Shown here: positions 17,773 to 25,845 of the stretch, piece by piece
Layout of the letters: each line of letters opens with the position of its first letter
Numbering within the stretch: position 1 is the first letter of the stretch
Assembly: GCF_004340525.1 (NCBI RefSeq)
Contig: NZ_SLWX01000003.1
Coordinates: 1 to 64,000, forward strand
From: Chromatocurvus halotolerans
GTDB taxonomy: Bacteria; Pseudomonadota; Gammaproteobacteria; Pseudomonadales; Halieaceae
Length of the DNA: 64,000 bases
Direction of reading: 5' to 3'
Made by a program: the position numbers and the translations under genes
Notes under the pieces: generated by a model
Told to the model about the DNA's origin: nothing
What the model saw: the letters and a program-made list of their open reading frames with translations, nothing else
Databases searched by the model: none

Positions 17773-18668
17773 GAGGCTTCTTTCTCCCGCGTCTGGCGGA
17801 TGTACACGATCATGAAGACCAGCATGATCGCCATCATGACCACCGCATAGGCCGCGGCCATGCCCATCTGGTTGAGGGCGAAGGCTTCCTTGTAGACCAG
17901 TAGCGGCAGTGTCTGCGTGCTGATCACCGGACCGCCGCCGGTCAACAGGAAGATCAGGTCGAACTCCTTGAAATCCCAGATGGCGCGCAGCAGGATGATG
18001 ACCACCAGGACGTCGCGCAGCTGCGGCAGGGTGACGTCGAAGAAGCGGGCGATGGGCCCGGCCCCGTCGATGCGCGCGGCCTCGTACAGGGCGTCGGGAA
18101 TGGTCTGCAGGCGCGCCAGAACTGCGATCACGACAAATGGAAAGTACTTCCAGGCACCGACCAGAATCATGGAAATCATGGCATTGGGCATGCTGCCAAG
18201 ATAATCCACGGGCATGTCGACCACGCCCGAGCCGATCAGCATGTGGTTGAGAATGCCGTAGAGGTCATTGAACAGCCAGCGCCATACCAGAACGGCAACC
18301 ACGGTAGACACAAAGTAGGGAAACAGGATCAGGCTGCGCGCAAGGCTGCGGAACCACACGGCCTGGTGCAGCATCAGTGCCATGCCGATGCCCAGGACAA
18401 TCTGCAGGCTGAGGGTGCCCACCGTCCACACCAGTGTATTGCGCAAGGATATCCAGAACTCGCCACGGGCCAGCAGGTCGCGGTAATTGCTGATACCGAC
18501 AAAGCTGCCCTCCAGGGTCGGGGTGTAGAGCTGGAACAGGCTGAGGTAGATCGCCGCCAGCAGCGGATAGACGATCACCGCGCAGAAAACGACGATTGTC
18601 GGCGCAATCAGCAGCAGTCCGAGTCGGGCGTAGCGGCGCTCCAGCAGAGCCTGTGGCGAGCGTGACAT
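17769..18668 (-). CDS. Carbohydrate ABC transporter permease (MalF/UgpA-like)
   Basis: A 299-aa inner-membrane subunit with about six hydrophobic segments. The coupling loop is EAARIDGAGPIARFFDVTLP, as in CUT1 permeases. The start at 18668 (MSRSPQALLERRY) is chosen because AGGAGG lies 7 nt upstream; the longer frame at 18695 has no such site. It forms the heterodimeric pore with the next gene. Confidence 0.9.
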   Translation of the reverse strand: MSRSPQALLERRYARLGLLLIAPTIVVFCAVIVYPLLAAIYLSLFQLYTPTLEGSFVGISNYRDLLARGEFWISLRNTLVWTVGTLSLQIVLGIGMALMLHQAVWFRSLARSLILFPYFVSTVVAVLVWRWLFNDLYGILNHMLIGSGVVDMPVDYLGSMPNAMISMILVGAWKYFPFVVIAVLARLQTIPDALYEAARIDGAGPIARFFDVTLPQLRDVLVVIILLRAIWDFKEFDLIFLLTGGGPVISTQTLPLLVYKEAFALNQMGMAAAYAVVMMAIMLVFMIVYIRQTREKEAS

Positions 18669-18683
18669 GCGTGGCCTCCTGTT

Positions 18684-18699
18684 GACGTTGTTCAACGTC
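18684..18699. other. 7-bp palindrome between binding protein and permease genes
   Basis: GACGTTG-TT-CAACGTC is a perfect inverted repeat in the gap between the binding-protein stop and the permease start. It could be an RNA-processing hairpin that sets different subunit levels, or an operator. The stem is short and there is no T-run, so it is not a standard terminator. Confidence 0.3.
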
Positions 18700-18743
18700 G
18701 TATCAGTGGTGCAGCGTGGCGCCGACGGGGCATCGGCTGTCCA

Positions 18744-20078
18744 TCAGCGCGCCATCACAGCGGCAATTGCGCGGGTGGTGTCGGCCAGTACCCGATCAAC
18801 ATTTTCCCGGTTGAGCACCACCCGCTGCACCATGTCGGCAATGGCGCCGGAGGCGATGACCTCACCGGCTTTCTCGTTGGAGCGGTGCGCGCTGGACTCA
18901 TAGCCCAGATTGAAGCCGTTGGCCGCGGCCTGCGCCATCAGATCCGTTTCCTTGCGGTATTTGCGGATAATGGCGTTATCCCGGTAGCGCGGATCCTCGC
19001 CGATGGACTGCAGCACGGGCAGCACGTGGCCCGGTGCGGCATGCAGCTGTCGGATGTAGCCCTCGGGTTCAAACAGGAAGGCCGCCAGTCGCCTGGCGAG
19101 ATCCTTGTTCCCTGACTGCGCGGGAATGAACACGCTGGGGAAATCGTTGAAGGTCCAGGGCGGGATATCCCGGGTCATCGTCGGCCACAGAGCGCAGGTA
19201 ATGTGGTCGCTGAGACGGGGGTTCTGGTCGTTGACGTTGGCGAGCACGCGACCGGTATACAGTCCGGTGGCGGTGGCGCCGCTGACGAAGGCGGTCAGAC
19301 CCTCACCCCAGCTGTAGTTGGTGGCGCCGATGGGGCTGAAATCACGGATCTCGCGGTAGAACTCCAGTGCGTTGCGGGTCGCCTCGCTGTCGATGGCGAC
19401 CTCCAGGTCGGGGGTGAATACCTGGCCCCCTGCGCCATGGATGAAGCCGATGAACACCAGCGATGTCGCCGTGTTGCGCCCGTAGGGCAGGGCCGTACCG
19501 TAGATGCCACGCCCCTGGAGCTTCTGCAGCGCATCGCGGAATTCGTCCCAGGTCTCCGGTGCGCGCTCAAGGCCAACGCGCTGCATGATGTCCGTGCGCA
19601 GCCAGAGAATGTTCACGGCGGAGTTGCCGATGCCACAGGCCACATGCCGGCCATCCGCCGCCCGGAAAACGTCATTGGCGCCGGGGTAGAAGTCATCCGG
19701 GCCGATGGCCTCGATGACGTCGTCGAAGGGCTCCACCAGTCCCTTGGCGTAATAGCTCTGTACCGAGAAGGAGGGCAGGTGCGTCACCACGTCCGGCACC
19801 TGCCCGCTGGAGAAGGCGGCCGCCAGCTGGGGTGCGTAGCCCTCGTCGGACAGGGGCTCAAGAACCACGGTCACGCCGGGATGCAGCGCCTCAAATGCGG
19901 CGATCTGGAAGCGATAGGCATCCAGCTGGGCCGGTGCCCCCTGGGGTGTCCACCAGCGCAATTCTGCCCGCTGGGCCCGCGTCCGCAACGGCAGACTGCC
20001 GATCGCAGCGCCGGCGACCAGAGCTTTCAGCAGGGTCCGGCGTGAGTGTGCCCCACCGATGTCGTGATGATTGTGCAT
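18744..20078 (-). CDS. Sugar-type ABC transporter substrate-binding protein (Tat-exported)
   Basis: An extracellular solute-binding protein of family 1 type (MalE/UgpB-like), about 444 aa. The twin-arginine signal HSRRTLLKALVAG is followed by a hydrophobic stretch to TRAQ. The mature start LRWWTPQGAPAQLDAY and the later GQVPDVVTHLP and FNDFPSVFIPAQSGN fit CUT1 binding proteins. The ATG at 20078 is taken; a GTG at 20111 in the same frame is possible, but neither has a clear Shine-Dalgarno. It delivers substrate to the permease pair downstream. The ligand is probably a sugar or sugar conjugate, not identifiable here. Confidence 0.87.
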   Translation of the reverse strand: MHNHHDIGGAHSRRTLLKALVAGAAIGSLPLRTRAQRAELRWWTPQGAPAQLDAYRFQIAAFEALHPGVTVVLEPLSDEGYAPQLAAAFSSGQVPDVVTHLPSFSVQSYYAKGLVEPFDDVIEAIGPDDFYPGANDVFRAADGRHVACGIGNSAVNILWLRTDIMQRVGLERAPETWDEFRDALQKLQGRGIYGTALPYGRNTATSLVFIGFIHGAGGQVFTPDLEVAIDSEATRNALEFYREIRDFSPIGATNYSWGEGLTAFVSGATATGLYTGRVLANVNDQNPRLSDHITCALWPTMTRDIPPWTFNDFPSVFIPAQSGNKDLARRLAAFLFEPEGYIRQLHAAPGHVLPVLQSIGEDPRYRDNAIIRKYRKETDLMAQAAANGFNLGYESSAHRSNEKAGEVIASGAIADMVQRVVLNRENVDRVLADTTRAIAAVMAR

Positions 20079-20117
20079 GCAGGATAGGCGCCGTAAGCGG
20101 AGAATGTTCACAGTGCG

Positions 20118-20129
20118 AATTATTGTGCG
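20118..20129 (+). promoter_or_regulatory. Putative shared operator (AATTATTGTGCG), copy 1
   Basis: This 12-mer upstream of the binding-protein gene occurs again, inverted, upstream of the isomerase-like gene (24768-24779). A shorter related form (CGCACAA, 22995-23001) lies in the divergent gap before the 2Fe-2S/FAD gene. Sharing across three gaps of one cluster suggests a common regulator site; no regulator gene is in the cluster. Confidence 0.35.
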
Positions 20130-20179
20130 AAACTAACACAAATGCTGGCGCGACCCAAGCCCGGCGCGCCGTTCTGCCG

Positions 20180-21304
20180 TCATGCCGCGAAGCGTGCCAG
20201 GGAAAAGGGCGCGATATCCACATCGCCGGGCACATCGCCGGCGAGTTCCGCGGCGAGCCGTCCGACCAGCGGGCCCAGGGTGTAGCCGGCGTCCCCGGGC
20301 ACGGCGACAATCACGCGCTCCGCCCCCGCCAGCCTTCCCAGGGCTGTCTTGCCGTCGATCGTGGTATTCATGCCGGCCCAGGTGCGGATGACCCGCAGCC
20401 CGGTGATGCCGGGCACCAGCCTGCCGGCGAGGGCGACGTTGCCCAGCATTGATGTTGCCAGCACTTCTGGCACCGCATGGTTGCCGCGTGACTGCGCCGG
20501 CCAGCCGCCGCCGATCACGATCTGGCCGGATTGCAGCTGCTTCAGGGTGATCGAGCGCTCGGCGTGCTGGATCAGGTGTTCGATGCCGGCGGCAGCGGGC
20601 TCAGTAATATTCATGTGCAGGGGTTCTGCCCGGCTGGGCAGGGCCAGGCCCAGTCCGCTCACCAGGTCTCCGGCGCCCCAGGCCGCGGCGATAATGACCT
20701 GGTCTGCCCGGTAGCTGTCGGTTTCACCCCGCAGCTGCACGTCGCTGCCGATCAAGAGAGACGTAATGCGATCGCGCACGAGGCTGACACCGAGGCTGCG
20801 TGCCACCGCTTGCAGGCGGATGTTGGCTGCCAGTGGGTTCAGCTTGCCCTCGTCGCGACACAGCTCGGCGCCGATTATCTGCGGTCCCAGCCAGGGCGCG
20901 ATGCGCTCCAGCGCCGCGCGGTCAAGAATCTCGACGTCCAGACCCTTGTCGGCTTCACGCCGGGCCTTGGTTTCGAGAAACGCCAGCTGCTCTGCGTCTT
21001 CGGCAAGCATGAGCCCGCCCTTGCGCACCATTTCAAAAGGACCGTGGGTGGCCTCGAGCGCATCCCATTCCCGAACGGCCCGGAGATACAGCGGCAGGGA
21101 CGCCTCGACATTCGGCGCCTGCTCGGGATACAGCCGCATGAAGCGGCTCTGCAGCTGCACGTGCAGGCTGCCGGCATTGGCGGTGGTCCCGGCGTTCACC
21201 GCGGCGTCGACCAGGGTCACCCGGGCGCCCTGCTGCGCCGCGCTGATGGCGGCGCACAGTCCGGTAATGCCGCCGCCGACGATCAGCAGCTCAGGCTTTG
21301 GCAT
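20180..21304 (-). CDS. DAO-type FAD-dependent amino/imino-acid oxidoreductase
   Basis: A 374-aa flavoprotein of the D-amino-acid oxidase/glycine oxidase fold (DadA, LhpB, OoxB, HcnC relatives). The FAD motif LLIVGGGITGLCAAISAAQQ is at the very N-terminus, and C-terminal GLRVIRTWAGMN and PGDAGYTLGPLVGRLAAEL are family hallmarks. The start at 21304 has AGGAGG 6 nt upstream and overlaps the upstream gene end by 14 nt; the longer frame is rejected. With the adjacent 2Fe-2S/FAD protein it probably forms a membrane-associated or soluble dehydrogenase complex oxidising a secondary amine or imino acid. Confidence 0.87.
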   Translation of the reverse strand: MPKPELLIVGGGITGLCAAISAAQQGARVTLVDAAVNAGTTANAGSLHVQLQSRFMRLYPEQAPNVEASLPLYLRAVREWDALEATHGPFEMVRKGGLMLAEDAEQLAFLETKARREADKGLDVEILDRAALERIAPWLGPQIIGAELCRDEGKLNPLAANIRLQAVARSLGVSLVRDRITSLLIGSDVQLRGETDSYRADQVIIAAAWGAGDLVSGLGLALPSRAEPLHMNITEPAAAGIEHLIQHAERSITLKQLQSGQIVIGGGWPAQSRGNHAVPEVLATSMLGNVALAGRLVPGITGLRVIRTWAGMNTTIDGKTALGRLAGAERVIVAVPGDAGYTLGPLVGRLAAELAGDVPGDVDIAPFSLARFAA

Positions 21305-22982
21305 CGAGGGCCTCCTGGGTTGCCATGAGTGTGCCGATGCTGACGGGCTTGATCGGCACGCGCGGGGCGAAATAGCTGTGGTCGGTGAGTGACCTGCCGG
21401 TCGCATTGGCCACCAGCCGCGCGGCAACCGGACCGCAGTAGCGCCCCTGGCAGCAGCCCATGCCCACCCGGGTCACGCGCTTCACCGTGCCGATGTGGTC
21501 TGCGTCGTCCGCCATGCCATTGCGGAACTGGCCCAGCGTCACTTCCTCGCAGCGGCAGATAAGCGTGTCATCGGGCAGGGTATCCAGGTTGCGCGGCGCC
21601 GGGTCGTGCAGTGCCCAGAGCCGTTTCTGGAAGCGCCTCGCCCCCGCCAGCGCCTGGCGGCTTGACCACAGGTCCTCGTGGGTCGCAAAGCCACAGGCGG
21701 CGGCCGCTGCGGCGCCGGCAATCCTGCCCTCGGCAGCGGCCGCCGGCGCACCGCCGAGGCCGCAGCAGTCGCCCACGGCGTAGACGCCGTCGACGGACGT
21801 CGACAGGGAGTCCGTGCGGGTGCAGCGCAGGTGACCGAAAGCGGGGTCATAGTGCATATCGGCCCCAAGCAGGCGCAGTATCTCGTTCTGGGGTTCGAAG
21901 CCATCGTTCATGCACAGCGCATCCAGCTCCGTGGTTTCTTCCCTGCCGTTGCGGCGAAAGGTGGCGCGCAGACTGCCATCCGTATTGGCTGCGATGGCAG
22001 CCAGTCCGGTATCGTAGTGTACCGGAACCCCGGCGCGGCGAAGTCCGAGAAGCATACCGCTGCCCGCAAGAGCCAGCTTCGGCCCCGCCAGCAGCAGCGC
22101 CATGGCGGACGCCGGTCTTTTCAGGGGTGAGGGAGCGGATTCTGCGACCAGGCGCACCTCCGCCCCGCCGCGCGCCAGCTCAAGCGCCACCTGCAGATTG
22201 AGCGGTCCGGAACCGCAGACGGCGACCCGCCTGCCCGGCAGGCTGCGATAGCTGCGCCAGAGCGTTTGCGCCGCGCCGGTGGTCATGACGCCGGGCAGGG
22301 TCCAGCCGGGCACCATGCATGGACGCTCATAGGCGCCTGTGGCCACGATCAGCTGTTTCGGGCGCAGGACCAGAGGGGTGCCATCGGGCGCCACCGCGTA
22401 AAGCAGCGGTCCCGCAAAGGCGCCCCAGATCTCCACGCCGCCGAGCAACTCGGCCCCGGCTTCCCTTGCGGCAGCCAGCAGGTCCGCACCGTCGGATTGC
22501 TGGGCATCGAGCAGCGGGGCGTCTGCCGCAGGCTGTTTGAAGTACTGCCCACCGGCAACCTTGCGCTCATCCAGCACCAGCACGGACGCCCCGGCGCTGG
22601 CGGCAACGGCAGCCGCATTCAGGCCTCCAGCGCCACCGCCAATCACCAGCACATCCGGCGTCAGTTCGCGCGCGGCAAGTGGTTGTGCCGGCTTCCCGTC
22701 GAAGTCCGCCTTGCTCTCCAGTTCCGGCCGCGCAACCTGGCGCTGCACCAGGGCCCCGTCCCGTGCGAGGGTCATGCAGGCGCGCTGGTTTGGCTGGCCA
22801 TCAACGCTTACCAGGCAGTCCTGACAGACGCCCATGCCGCAGAACACGCCACGGGGTGAGCCCTTGCCGGTATGCCGGAACACCCGCTGGCCCGCATCCG
22901 TCAGTGCGGCGGCCAGCGACTGGCCGTTTCGCGCTGACAGCGCTTCGCCCTCGAAGAAAAAAGTGACAGGATCAGACATCAT
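21291..22982 (-). CDS. Fused 2Fe-2S / FAD-NAD(P) / BFD oxidoreductase subunit (HcnAB-, OoxA-like)
   Basis: A 563-aa multidomain redox protein. Residues about 1-90 form a Fer2-type domain with C-x4-C-x2-C in FCGMGVCQDC and a fourth Cys in QRAC. The pyridine-nucleotide-disulfide-type domain follows, with the FAD motif VIGGGAGGLNAAAV and a second dinucleotide motif VAVCGSGPLNLQVALEL. The C-terminus is a BFD-like [2Fe-2S] domain (CRCEEVTLGQF and CCQGRYCGP). In HCN synthase, opine oxidase and D-hydroxyproline dehydrogenase, the small ferredoxin-like subunit is usually a separate gene; here it is fused. It overlaps the DAO-type gene by 14 nt. Confidence 0.87.
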   Translation of the reverse strand: MMSDPVTFFFEGEALSARNGQSLAAALTDAGQRVFRHTGKGSPRGVFCGMGVCQDCLVSVDGQPNQRACMTLARDGALVQRQVARPELESKADFDGKPAQPLAARELTPDVLVIGGGAGGLNAAAVAASAGASVLVLDERKVAGGQYFKQPAADAPLLDAQQSDGADLLAAAREAGAELLGGVEIWGAFAGPLLYAVAPDGTPLVLRPKQLIVATGAYERPCMVPGWTLPGVMTTGAAQTLWRSYRSLPGRRVAVCGSGPLNLQVALELARGGAEVRLVAESAPSPLKRPASAMALLLAGPKLALAGSGMLLGLRRAGVPVHYDTGLAAIAANTDGSLRATFRRNGREETTELDALCMNDGFEPQNEILRLLGADMHYDPAFGHLRCTRTDSLSTSVDGVYAVGDCCGLGGAPAAAAEGRIAGAAAAAACGFATHEDLWSSRQALAGARRFQKRLWALHDPAPRNLDTLPDDTLICRCEEVTLGQFRNGMADDADHIGTVKRVTRVGMGCCQGRYCGPVAARLVANATGRSLTDHSYFAPRVPIKPVSIGTLMATQEALDAKA

Positions 22983-23050
22983 TTGTTCTCATAACGCACA
23001 AGCGTACTGCAAAATACAGACATTCAACGCTCCAGAAAAGGGCTCACCCC

Positions 23051-23818
23051 ATGCAAAACTTACAGAATCTGACAGGCCGGCACGCGGTTGTCACCGGCGG
23101 TGCCCGGGGCCTCGGTCTCGCCATCGCACAGAACCTGGCGGCTGCCGGGGCGACCCTTACGGTAATCGATCTTGCGCAGGCTCTCGAGGTTGCGGGTCTG
23201 CCTGCCGCCTGGCACCCCGTGGCGATGGATCTGGGCGCCGCTGACAGCCTCGACGCGCAGCGCCGGCTCGCCGCGGATCTAGGGTCGGTCGATGTTGTGG
23301 TTGCCAATGCCGGAGTTGTGCCAGCCTGGCGCAGGGTTGGCGAGCTCGACGCCGACGAATGGCAGCGGGTCATGAACATCAATACCTGGGGGGTTGCCGC
23401 TACTCTCGGCGGCTTCGCCGAGGCGCTGGCAGCCTCCGGCCGCGGCTCGGCGGTAGTGATGGCCTCCATCAACGGCTACAAGGCGCACCCCCGCCAGGTT
23501 CTCTACTCCGCCTCGAAGCACGCGGCTATTGGCATCATGCGCGCCGCAGCACTGGACCTCGGTCACCACGGAATCCGTGTCAACGCTCTCGCACCCGGTG
23601 CGATCGCCACCGAGGCACTTCAGCAGCGCATCGTCGGACGCCAGGCCGAGGGCGGTCCCGATCTGGAAACCGCGCTCGCCACCCTGGATGCCGAAACCGC
23701 CCTGGGCGCCATCGCCACGCCCCAGCAGGTGGCAAACGCCGCCCTCTGGCTGGCGTCAGACGCCTCCGCCGGCATAACCGGCATCGTGGTGCCGGTTGAG
23801 GCGGGTCTCGGCAACTAA
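23051..23818 (+). CDS. SDR-family oxidoreductase
   Basis: A canonical classical SDR of 255 aa. The cofactor motif is VVTGGARGLGLAIA, followed by NAGV and the active-site pair Tyr152/Lys156 in YSASK with Ser in VMASINGYK. It is the only plus-strand gene of the catabolic cluster. It diverges from the 2Fe-2S/FAD gene across a 68-bp gap and converges on the isomerase-like gene. A polyol or sugar-acid dehydrogenase role would fit the context but is not proven. Confidence 0.87.
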   Translation: MQNLQNLTGRHAVVTGGARGLGLAIAQNLAAAGATLTVIDLAQALEVAGLPAAWHPVAMDLGAADSLDAQRRLAADLGSVDVVVANAGVVPAWRRVGELDADEWQRVMNINTWGVAATLGGFAEALAASGRGSAVVMASINGYKAHPRQVLYSASKHAAIGIMRAAALDLGHHGIRVNALAPGAIATEALQQRIVGRQAEGGPDLETALATLDAETALGAIATPQQVANAALWLASDASAGITGIVVPVEAGLGN

Positions 23819-23873
23819 CGGGCCACGCAGATCGCCGACCGGGCTACGACGCTGAGCCAGAGAGCTTATGAGC

Positions 23874-24716
23874 TCAACCTTTCAGCGCCTTCCAGCTGCT
23901 CTCGGCCAGAATCGCATGACTGTCGACAATATCGGCATCGGGATCGGCGCCTGGCGCCAGCACGTCGGTAATGATCTCCAGCACCGTCGTACCCGTGTAG
24001 CCAATCTCCTGCAGCGCCTTGCCCGCCGGCGCCGTCTCGACCATGCCCGTGCCCAGCCGGTCGTGCTTGAATTCCTCGTAGCCGCTGTCCGACATGTGCA
24101 CATTCTTGATCATGTCGCCGAGCAGGTGAATCATTCCCGGTACGTCTTCACGGATGAACGCACTGTTGCACACGTCGAAGTTGATACCGACTTCCGGTCC
24201 GATCAGTGCCGCCGTGTCCTTCAGTTCCTGGCAGGTCGGCAGGAAGGCAAAGGGCACGTTTTCCAGCAGCAGCTGCACGCCGGTGCCTTTGGCGTGCTGC
24301 ACCAGATCCTTCATGCCCTCGACGAACCACTCCAGCATCCACTCGTGAGGCGGGTTGATCAGGCTGTTCACCGGGCCGGGAATCGCGATCACATAGGGGC
24401 ACTTGAACTCCGCCGCCATGTCGATGGCTTCCCGGTAGCGATCGAGGGTGTACTCGCGCATCAGGCGGTCAACGCCATTGGGATTGTTGTCTAGCAGGGG
24501 ATAACAGAAAGAGGTGACCTTGACGCCTTCGCCGTCCAGCCATGACACGTATTCGCGTCGCTGATCGGCGCTAAGCTCACGGGGCCAGCAGTGGGGCGGA
24601 AATATCAGCAGTTCGAACTGGTCGTAACCCAGGCCGCGCAGGTGCTTGAGAGCCTCCAGACCGCTGTGCGAATAGAGAAAGGGAAAGGTGCTGGCTGCCA
24701 CATCGAGTTGGCTCAT
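23874..24716 (-). CDS. Sugar phosphate isomerase/epimerase-like TIM barrel protein
   Basis: A 280-aa protein of the AP-endonuclease-2/xylose-isomerase-like TIM barrel family. Metal-site-like segments are LLLENVPFAF (Glu), INFDVCNSAF (Asp), NVHMSDSGYEEF (His/Asp) and VLEIITDV (Glu). AAAGGA precedes the ATG. Enzymes of this family isomerise or dehydrate sugars and inositols. The upstream gap carries copy 2 of the putative operator. Confidence 0.82.
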   Translation of the reverse strand: MSQLDVAASTFPFLYSHSGLEALKHLRGLGYDQFELLIFPPHCWPRELSADQRREYVSWLDGEGVKVTSFCYPLLDNNPNGVDRLMREYTLDRYREAIDMAAEFKCPYVIAIPGPVNSLINPPHEWMLEWFVEGMKDLVQHAKGTGVQLLLENVPFAFLPTCQELKDTAALIGPEVGINFDVCNSAFIREDVPGMIHLLGDMIKNVHMSDSGYEEFKHDRLGTGMVETAPAGKALQEIGYTGTTVLEIITDVLAPGADPDADIVDSHAILAESSWKALKG

Positions 24717-24767
24717 TATCGGGGTCCTTTTGCCGTGGGTAGGTTGTTATCTGCCGTGTTCACTTGG

Positions 24768-24779
24768 CGCACAATAATT
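24768..24779 (-). promoter_or_regulatory. Putative shared operator (AATTATTGTGCG), copy 2
   Basis: Exact 12-base match, in reverse orientation, to the site at 20118-20129. It lies 52-63 nt before the isomerase-like gene, in a 195-bp gap that holds no gene. Confidence 0.35.
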
Positions 24780-24911
24780 ACTATATCGTACAGTGTCAGA
24801 GGTTCAATAGGTAAGGGGCCGTGGCGCGTCTGTATGGCCAGAGCGAGTATCGTGGCGCGGCCTTCCGATCGTCAATGCGCTGCGACGGCGGAGAGATCCG
24901 GGAGACGCGCT

Positions 24912-25835
24912 TCAGCCCTGTGACGCTCTCCACTTGTCCAGAATGTATCGACTCACCATCAGATCCAGGTGCGCGCCGCCGCCGTTCTTGCACAGCGTTA
25001 TGGCGTCGGGTGCAGGCCGGGAAAAGCTGTCATCCGCGATACCGTAAAAATCGGCGCGTATGTCCTGCCGCTGGATCACGCCACGCGCCAGAGGGTCTTT
25101 CAGTTCGCCGATATGGTCCAGCGTGGTGTCGATGCTGTCGACAAAAAGCGCGGCGCGGGTCAGGGCGACGTCATCAGCCTCGCGCATGTCGGGACGGTAG
25201 GCGCCGATCAGATCGATGTGCTGCCCCGGGCGCAGCCAGTCTCCCTGCAGAATGGGCGTCTTGCTCATGGTGGCGGTGCAGATGATGTCGGCGTCCGTCA
25301 CAGCTGCCTGCAGGTCCGTCGCTGCGGAGCAGTTCGGAAGCTCCCGGGCCATTGCCTGGGCCGGGTCGGGGCTGCGGTTCCAGACAGTGAAGCGTGCGTC
25401 GGGAAACAGTGAGCGGTAGGCGGCATGCATGCTGCGAGCCACGGCGCCTGCACCGACCAGCGTGATCGCGCGGCTGTCCGGCCGCGCGAGCCGGCTCGTG
25501 GCCAGCAGACTGTCACCGGCGGTTTTCCATTTCGTGACCAGGTGAAAGTCGACCAGCGCTTCCAGCAGGCCGCTCTGATCGGAAAACAGCGAGACTCCGC
25601 CATTCACATTCGGCAATCCCCGGGCCCGGTTGTCGCGAAAAACCAGGGCCGTCTTGACCAGCGAGCCCATGCCATTGATCCACGCCGCCCGCGACAGCAG
25701 GGTGTCTGCGCCGCGATACAGGAAGCTGTCCGCAATTTCTGCCCTGGGCATCCGGTGCCCCGCCTCCAGGGCGTCGAGGACGTCGGCCCAGCGCAGCTGT
25801 TTCTCGATATCGGGGCCAATCACGGGAGTTGTCAT
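24912..25835 (-). CDS. Ornithine cyclodeaminase / mu-crystallin family protein
   Basis: A 307-aa NAD(P)-binding protein. The N-terminal catalytic half carries a conserved Lys in GSLVKTALVF, and the Rossmann motif is LVGAGAVARSMHAAY. GGAGG lies 5 nt before the ATG. Members include ornithine cyclodeaminase, alanine dehydrogenase and ketimine reductases such as pyrroline-2-carboxylate reductase. Beside an imino-acid dehydrogenase pair, a ketimine-reductase role is attractive but inferred. It starts only 10 nt after the stop of the Asp-box protein on the same strand, so the two may be cotranscribed. Confidence 0.85.
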   Translation of the reverse strand: MTTPVIGPDIEKQLRWADVLDALEAGHRMPRAEIADSFLYRGADTLLSRAAWINGMGSLVKTALVFRDNRARGLPNVNGGVSLFSDQSGLLEALVDFHLVTKWKTAGDSLLATSRLARPDSRAITLVGAGAVARSMHAAYRSLFPDARFTVWNRSPDPAQAMARELPNCSAATDLQAAVTDADIICTATMSKTPILQGDWLRPGQHIDLIGAYRPDMREADDVALTRAALFVDSIDTTLDHIGELKDPLARGVIQRQDIRADFYGIADDSFSRPAPDAITLCKNGGGAHLDLMVSRYILDKWRASQG

Positions 25836-25845
25836 GCTGCCTCCG

